From: Chitinophagales bacterium | Lineage (GTDB): Bacteria; Bacteroidota; Bacteroidia; Chitinophagales; Chitinophagaceae | NCBI GenBank assembly: GCA_015654495.1 | Contig: JAATGW010000494.1 | Location: 1 to 8,708, forward strand | Direction: 5' to 3' | Length of the DNA: 8,708 bases | In this document: positions 5,510 through 8,708 of the stretch, piece after piece | How the letters are laid out: each line of letters begins with the position of its first letter | Numbering within the stretch: position 1 is the stretch's first letter | Notes under the pieces: generated by a model | Seen by the model: the letters and a program-made list of their open reading frames with translations, nothing else | Database searches by the model: none | Told to the model about the DNA's origin: nothing | Made by a program: the position numbers and the translations under genes

Positions 5510-6604
5510 CTAATCGGGGAATCCTGATTTATCAATATTAGGTATAATACGCAATGCGTTTTTGTAATATACTTTCTTCAATATATCATCAGAAAGTCCC
5601 ATCCCGTACATACGCCAGAAAGCATGGTATTTTTTGTGGTAAGGAAAGTATTCATCATTGGTTTCCAGCACCCGGAAATAAGTGGCGTACTCTTCCGGAA
5701 CCCAGGAATCTTTTCCGAATAAGATCCTGTCCTGGTATTTTTTAAAGAACTCAGATGCCATTCTTGGCTGACGGCCAAGTTCAGCAATCACTGCGCCGAA
5801 TTCTACCATCACATTCGGCATTTCGTCGAGCAGTTGGGAAAGCTTGCCGAGGTTATTTGGATACCATCCGAAATGTGCAGCGATAAAAGTTGTTTGTTTG
5901 TTTTTTCTGAAAAGCCGGTGTTGTTCTTCGATCAGTTTTTCCCATGGCTCCGGATTATCATCGCCACGTTTTCTTCCCGGGTGTGTCGCAAGTTCGAGCC
6001 AGCGTTCGTTATGTTCATCCATCGGATCCCAAAATGGTTTTGGATCTGCGGTATGTATGAGTACAGGAATTTTCAGCTGCCCGGCTTTCTGCCATATGGG
6101 GTCAAGACGCGGATCATCCACAGCAACACGATTACCATTTATATCTTTCACCGAGAAACCCAGACTCTTGTAAATCTTTAATCCGTTAGCGCCATTCCTA
6201 ACGTCTTCTTCCAGTTTTTTCGCTGCTGCTTCGCCCCAGCCCGCTTCACCAACACCAGCGAAATTGATATTTGCGAAAACAATAAACCGGCCGGGATAAT
6301 TCTTCTTTATATTTTCAATACTGTTTTTGATTTTATCACCGCTTTCTCCGCTCAGGTTTACCATCACCCGCATATTCATTTTATCCATTTCCTTAATCAG
6401 AACTCCCAGGTCCATTGCAGGCATGGCGAATTGATGATTATGAACATCGATAAACGGAAAACGGCTATGTGTAATGGGGTGTTCCGGAACAACAAGGGTT
6501 GAAACCGGCTCATACTTTTCAAAATCCATAGCGCTTTTCTGCTGCGCGAATAAACAAATGTGAAAAAGAGAAATAAAACAGAAACCGGAAATGATTTTTT
6601 TCAT
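5510..6604 (-). CDS. Secreted amidohydrolase_2 family (metal-dependent TIM-barrel) hydrolase
   Basis: A 364-residue protein with a Sec signal peptide (MKKIISGFCFISLFHICLFA, cleavage before QQ); no lipobox, so probably periplasmic. The mature part is one amidohydrolase_2 (COG2159) barrel. Candidate metal and catalytic residues are all present: FIDVHNH (His55, His57) on strand 1, LIHTAD (His184), AAHFGW (His244) and LFGKDSW (Asp299). GLKIYKSLG (~141-149) is in the position where such proteins often carry a strand-4 Lys. The C-terminus, ILKKVYYKNALRII, is the usual closing helix. Length is normal for the family. Members include decarboxylases and lactone or amide hydrolases; the substrate cannot be told. 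It lies 43 nt downstream of the DsbA-like gene on the same strand, which may make an operon, although one product is exported and the other cytosolic. Confidence 0.9.
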   Translation of the reverse strand: MKKIISGFCFISLFHICLFAQQKSAMDFEKYEPVSTLVVPEHPITHSRFPFIDVHNHQFAMPAMDLGVLIKEMDKMNMRVMVNLSGESGDKIKNSIENIKKNYPGRFIVFANINFAGVGEAGWGEAAAKKLEEDVRNGANGLKIYKSLGFSVKDINGNRVAVDDPRLDPIWQKAGQLKIPVLIHTADPKPFWDPMDEHNERWLELATHPGRKRGDDNPEPWEKLIEEQHRLFRKNKQTTFIAAHFGWYPNNLGKLSQLLDEMPNVMVEFGAVIAELGRQPRMASEFFKKYQDRILFGKDSWVPEEYATYFRVLETNDEYFPYHKKYHAFWRMYGMGLSDDILKKVYYKNALRIIPNIDKSGFPD

Positions 6605-6647
6605 GCGTAAAAATTAGTGAACAAAGGTTCGTAACAATCTTTGGGAT

Positions 6648-7310
6648 TTAAGCAACAGGATTTTTTTCAAGTTCTTCGATTACCGATTCAAAAACTTTTT
6701 TAAAGTTTTCATATGATGTGTAACCACGGCTCAGCATGTAGAATTTTTTATCACTAACCTGCAGGAATACCGCCGGGAAGCCTGTTACCTGCAATTGCTT
6801 TACCATGCTAAATTCCATGTGAGCCTTGTGCCGGAATTCATCACCGGCGAGTTTTGTATAAAATAAATCTTCTGGTATCTCATATTTTTTTAGCAGGTTA
6901 CGATAGGCTTCATCATCGGTAAGATCTCTTCCTTCAAAATGCAGCGCATGTTGCAGGTCTTTTGCAAATTCAATCGATCTGTCAGGATGGAACTCTTTAA
7001 AAACGACCATTGCAATAGCGGCTTTTTCGGAATTTGGAAACCAGTCACTTTGCTCCGGGTTATTGATATGCCAGAGATAGTCTTCACCAAAACGGATACC
7101 GGTTGTTTGTTCAACTGTTTTATATGCTTTCTGAATAAAGCCGGCCATTCTTGCAATAGGCTGTGCGTATTCCGCAGGTATCATATTTCCGGATATGGCT
7201 TCAAAAAAGAAACGGTCTTTGTATTCTTCATATATACGAAAGATTACAGGACTGAAGCCATAACACCAGCCGCAATAAGCATCATAACAATAGAAAACAG
7301 CAGGTACCAT
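6648..7310 (-). CDS. DsbA family thioredoxin-fold protein (COG3531-like, CGWC)
   Basis: A 220-residue protein with no signal peptide, hence cytosolic. Strand 1 leads to the redox motif YCGWC (Cys13, Cys16; an extra Cys8 lies just before). The helical insertion typical of DsbA/FrnE proteins follows (about 45-160, including IARMAGFIQKAYKTVEQTTG and SEKAAIAMVVFKEF). The cis-Pro loop is VTGFPAVFL (Pro179), and the closing helix is SYENFKKVFESVIEELEK. This arrangement matches COG3531 'predicted protein-disulfide isomerase' proteins of about this length. ATG 7310 is fixed as the start, because an in-frame TAA lies three codons upstream. Role inferred: thiol oxidoreductase or isomerase, perhaps acting on small molecules. 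Partner and substrate unknown. Confidence 0.9.
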   Translation of the reverse strand: MVPAVFYCYDAYCGWCYGFSPVIFRIYEEYKDRFFFEAISGNMIPAEYAQPIARMAGFIQKAYKTVEQTTGIRFGEDYLWHINNPEQSDWFPNSEKAAIAMVVFKEFHPDRSIEFAKDLQHALHFEGRDLTDDEAYRNLLKKYEIPEDLFYTKLAGDEFRHKAHMEFSMVKQLQVTGFPAVFLQVSDKKFYMLSRGYTSYENFKKVFESVIEELEKNPVA

Positions 7311-7341
7311 TTCGGCAAATTACATCAAAACGCCGGCCCGG

Positions 7342-7349
7342 CAAAGATG
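7342..7349 (-). promoter_or_regulatory. Possible -7 box for the DsbA-like gene
   Basis: On the minus strand CATCTTTG (followed by CC) differs from the TAnnTTTG consensus only at the first base. It lies 31 nt upstream of the ATG at 7310, a normal distance. No TTTG element is visible at the -33 position, so confidence is low. Confidence 0.3.
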
Positions 7350-7396
7350 AGCCCGCCAATACAGGCTTTGAAATTAAACCTGGATACAGTAATTAA

Positions 7397-7411
7397 TCCG
7401 GAGACGCCGGA
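7397..7411 (-). terminator. Short GC-rich hairpin just after the desaturase-family gene
   Basis: TCCGG and CCGGA (5-bp stem, 5-nt loop) lie three bases downstream of the stop codon on the minus strand, followed by TTAATTACTG. The stem is short and the T tract poor, so this is at best a weak terminator. Confidence 0.2.
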
Positions 7412-7414
7412 AAT

Positions 7415-8170
7415 TCAGGATCCTTTTACTTCTTCAAATTTCTTATCGTAATCAGAACGGATGGTGCCCATCAGCCGGTCCCAGAAAAGAAAATACAATC
7501 CATAGTTTCCTTTGAAATGCATGTGATGCTGATTGTGATTAACTGAAGTGTTGATCCATTTTCCGATAAAATTTCTGCTGAATCCTTTGGGATATAGTTC
7601 CCAACCCAGGTGTCCATAGACATTATAAATGATGGAAAGGAAAAAGAAGATATAGAAATGCGTTGTGTGCATCGGAATTGTAAAGAGGAAGATTATAAAA
7701 ATTCCAACTTCAATAATTGCTTCCAGCGGATGAAATGCATAGGCCGCCCAGGGGGAAGGATTTGTAGACTGATGATGAACAAGATGAAAATAGCGGAAAA
7801 TTTTCCGGTGATGCATGATCCTGTGTACCCAATAAAAATAGGTATCGTGCATCAGAAACATCAGTGGATAAGCCAGAAAATAGTATACGAGGCCATATTC
7901 CTTTATATCCCTGTACAGAGTTGTATGAGATGAGATCAGCGGATTTTTTATGAAGATCAAAGGTACGAGTGAAAAAATACTGATGGTTATTACGGAATAA
8001 CCGATTTCACGTGCGTAGTCGCTGATCTTTGGATATTTTTTCTGGATTTTTTTGTTTCCCGCAATTGCCCTTATGATAATATAAAACAGGATGAATGCAA
8101 TACCTGCCACCATAAAATAACGACCACCGATATTTTCCCAGTAACGTAAGTAGGAGCGCCAGTATTCCAT
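7415..8170 (-). CDS. Sterol desaturase / fatty acid hydroxylase superfamily membrane enzyme
   Basis: A 251-residue integral membrane di-iron enzyme of the FA_hydroxylase (PF04116) type. Membrane segments are at about 19-35, 57-75, 93-107 and 150-185. The His clusters are complete: HDTYFYWVHRIMHH (His108, 116, 120, 121), HLVHHQS (His129, 132, 133), FHP (His147) and NHNQHHMH (His212, 215, 216, 218). GHLGWE (His187) is also typical. These histidines bind the di-iron centre that uses O2 to hydroxylate or desaturate a lipid substrate; which lipid cannot be told. The start is ATG 8170, with an in-frame TAA two codons upstream. It lies in the same direction as the PlsC-like gene but is separated by about 130 nt carrying a hairpin, so operon membership is uncertain. 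The shared lipid theme is suggestive. Confidence 0.92.
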   Translation of the reverse strand: MEYWRSYLRYWENIGGRYFMVAGIAFILFYIIIRAIAGNKKIQKKYPKISDYAREIGYSVITISIFSLVPLIFIKNPLISSHTTLYRDIKEYGLVYYFLAYPLMFLMHDTYFYWVHRIMHHRKIFRYFHLVHHQSTNPSPWAAYAFHPLEAIIEVGIFIIFLFTIPMHTTHFYIFFFLSIIYNVYGHLGWELYPKGFSRNFIGKWINTSVNHNQHHMHFKGNYGLYFLFWDRLMGTIRSDYDKKFEEVKGS

Positions 8171-8189
8171 TAATTAGTGGTTTTTCGCC

Positions 8190-8219
8190 CAGGTATCCGT
8201 CCGCCACGGCGGATACCTG
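8190..8219. repeat. REP-like 30-nt hairpin
   Basis: CAGGTATCCG (8190-8199) pairs with CGGATACCTG (8210-8219). Inside it CCG/CGG pair around loop CCA, with a single bulged T at 8200, giving 13 bp in all. It is much more GC-rich than its surroundings and is not followed by a T tract on either strand, so it looks like a repetitive extragenic palindrome rather than a terminator. Whether it is repeated elsewhere in the genome cannot be seen from this window. Confidence 0.6.
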
Positions 8220-8227
8220 AGCTCGGT

Positions 8228-8293
8228 TCAACAAAGTTTCAGCTTTCCATTTGCAAAATCAAGCCATTTTTCCTTTTTGACAGTTTTTTTCAT
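8228..8293 (-). CDS. Possible 21-residue micro-ORF
   Basis: An ATG seven bases after the acyltransferase stop opens a 22-codon frame reading MKKTVKKEKWLDFANGKLKLC, then TGA. The peptide is basic (seven Lys among the first 17 residues) with no hydrophobic segment. The tight spacing to the upstream stop would suit translational coupling, and the REP-like hairpin follows nine bases after the stop. It could equally be a chance frame or the remnant of a gene cut short. No family recognised. Confidence 0.25.
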   Translation of the reverse strand: MKKTVKKEKWLDFANGKLKLC

Positions 8294-8300
8294 CCCGGGT

Positions 8301-8708
8301 TTAGTCGAGCCGGATAGCAGCCGGATCAAAAAGCTCAGGATGTTTGGCAGTGATGTCCTTATAAAAATTATGGATCACCGCCATATCTTTTTCTTTGTCG
8401 CCGGTTAAATAAATCGCAGGACCGAAACCAGCTTTTTTATTTTTATAATCGAGGTAGCCAGGCATCACCGGAACCCCTGCTTTTAGTGCTGCATAATAAA
8501 ATCCACTTTTCCAGTGTTCTACTTTTTTTCGTGTACCCTCCGCCGGTATCATTATGTACAGGTCTTCAGCAGCTGTAATTCTTTCAGCCATAAAATCAAC
8601 CAGCTTCTGACTTTTGTCGCGCTTTACAGCAATGCCGCCGGTGGCCCGCAGGATTTGTTTGAGAGGAAATCTGAACAGTTCCTGTTTGGCGAGATAATTG
8701 ACTTTTAA
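8301..8708 (-). CDS. 1-acyl-sn-glycerol-3-phosphate acyltransferase (PlsC-like), C-terminal part
   Basis: The minus-strand frame is open from the right edge to the stop at 8301-8303, giving 135 residues; the N-terminus lies outside the window. It includes QELFRFPLKQILRATGGIAVKR (PlsC block II region), IMIPAEGTRKK (block III, with the EGTR that contacts the phosphate of the acceptor) and AGVPVMPGYLDY (block IV). The catalytic NHxxxxD motif must lie upstream, off the window, so its presence is not verified. The first ATG at 8591 is internal, because the EGTR domain clearly continues upstream of it. The enzyme would transfer an acyl chain to lysophosphatidate or a related lysolipid at the inner membrane. 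The variant 'KNKKAGFGPAIYLTGDKEKDMAVIHNFYKDI' tail is seen in a Bacteroidota/Proteobacteria subgroup of the LPLAT superfamily, so the exact acceptor is uncertain. Confidence 0.85.
   Translation of the reverse strand, partial: LKVNYLAKQELFRFPLKQILRATGGIAVKRDKSQKLVDFMAERITAAEDLYIMIPAEGTRKKVEHWKSGFYYAALKAGVPVMPGYLDYKNKKAGFGPAIYLTGDKEKDMAVIHNFYKDITAKHPELFDPAAIRLD

Noticed and set aside
5074..5535. Minus-strand 153-codon frame overlapping the antiporter's 3' end
   Set aside because: It lies antisense to the TrkA_C-coding region, whose protein is clearly conserved. Its own translation has no recognisable domain, so it is a shadow frame.
7331..7342. GCCGGCCCGGC palindrome as a terminator on the minus strand
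   Set aside because: The usable stem is only about 4 bp with a 3-nt loop, and it lies between a promoter-like -7 box and the ATG of the DsbA-like gene, an unlikely place for a terminator.
6939..7451. Plus-strand 170-codon frame opposite the DsbA-like gene
   Set aside because: It is antisense to a well-supported thioredoxin-fold gene and its translation is Cys/Phe-rich without domain features.
7610..7933. Plus-strand 107-codon frame opposite the desaturase-family gene
   Set aside because: The minus-strand frame carries all the His boxes of the enzyme family, so this is a shadow.
8007..8234. Minus-strand 75-codon frame that reads through the REP-like hairpin
   Set aside because: It starts at TTG in the spacer and overlaps the N-terminus of the desaturase-family gene in another frame. 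It has no support beyond being open.
1..8708. Search for a defence system, prophage, transposon or CRISPR array
   Set aside because: No nuclease, methyltransferase, integrase, transposase, toxin or regularly spaced repeat array was recognised, and base composition appears even across the window.

Overview
The window looks like a chromosomal segment from a Bacteroidota bacterium, most likely a Chitinophagaceae or other Sphingobacteriia-like lineage. The evidence is moderate GC content, absence of clear Shine-Dalgarno sequences, promoter-like TAnnTTTG/TATCTTCG elements just ahead of genes, and proteins whose closest family resemblance (recalled, not searched) is to that phylum: a LytS/YehU-type 4-TM histidine kinase, a KefB-type antiporter with TrkA_C domains, and a COG3531 DsbA-like protein. 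No rRNA, tRNA, CRISPR array, insertion sequence or phage gene was seen.

Left part (1-1991): the 5' end of a membrane histidine kinase runs leftward off the window. A short divergent intergenic region separates it from three rightward small genes: a DUF1761 membrane protein, a VOC/glyoxalase-fold protein and an AHSA1/SRPBCC-fold protein. An 18-bp perfect palindrome precedes the VOC gene, and a hairpin follows the SRPBCC gene.

Middle (1992-5377): a terminator-like hairpin with a T8 tract is followed at once by a Bacteroidota-type -7 element that abuts the ATG of a small, unrecognised secreted protein. Next come a single-pass membrane protein with a probable PH-like cytosolic domain and, 13 nt later, a large KefB-type monovalent cation:proton antiporter. 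The antiporter's conserved N-terminus extends about 95 residues upstream of the first in-frame ATG/GTG/TTG that is not blocked by a stop. The natural-looking GTG start at 3140 is followed by an in-frame TAA at codon 4. This is the most notable observation in the window.

Right part (5510-8708, all leftward): a secreted amidohydrolase_2-family hydrolase, a cytosolic DsbA-like CGWC protein, a sterol-desaturase/fatty-acid-hydroxylase membrane enzyme and the C-terminal part of a PlsC-type acyltransferase that runs off the right edge. The last two are plausibly both membrane-lipid enzymes. The gap between them holds a strong REP-like 30-nt hairpin and a 21-codon micro-ORF.

Overall this is mostly an ordinary chromosomal region. 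I do not see a clear new multi-gene system. The items that most deserve a second look are the antiporter start region, the antiporter's partner protein, the terminator/promoter/leaderless arrangement at 2124-2171, and the two palindromes.
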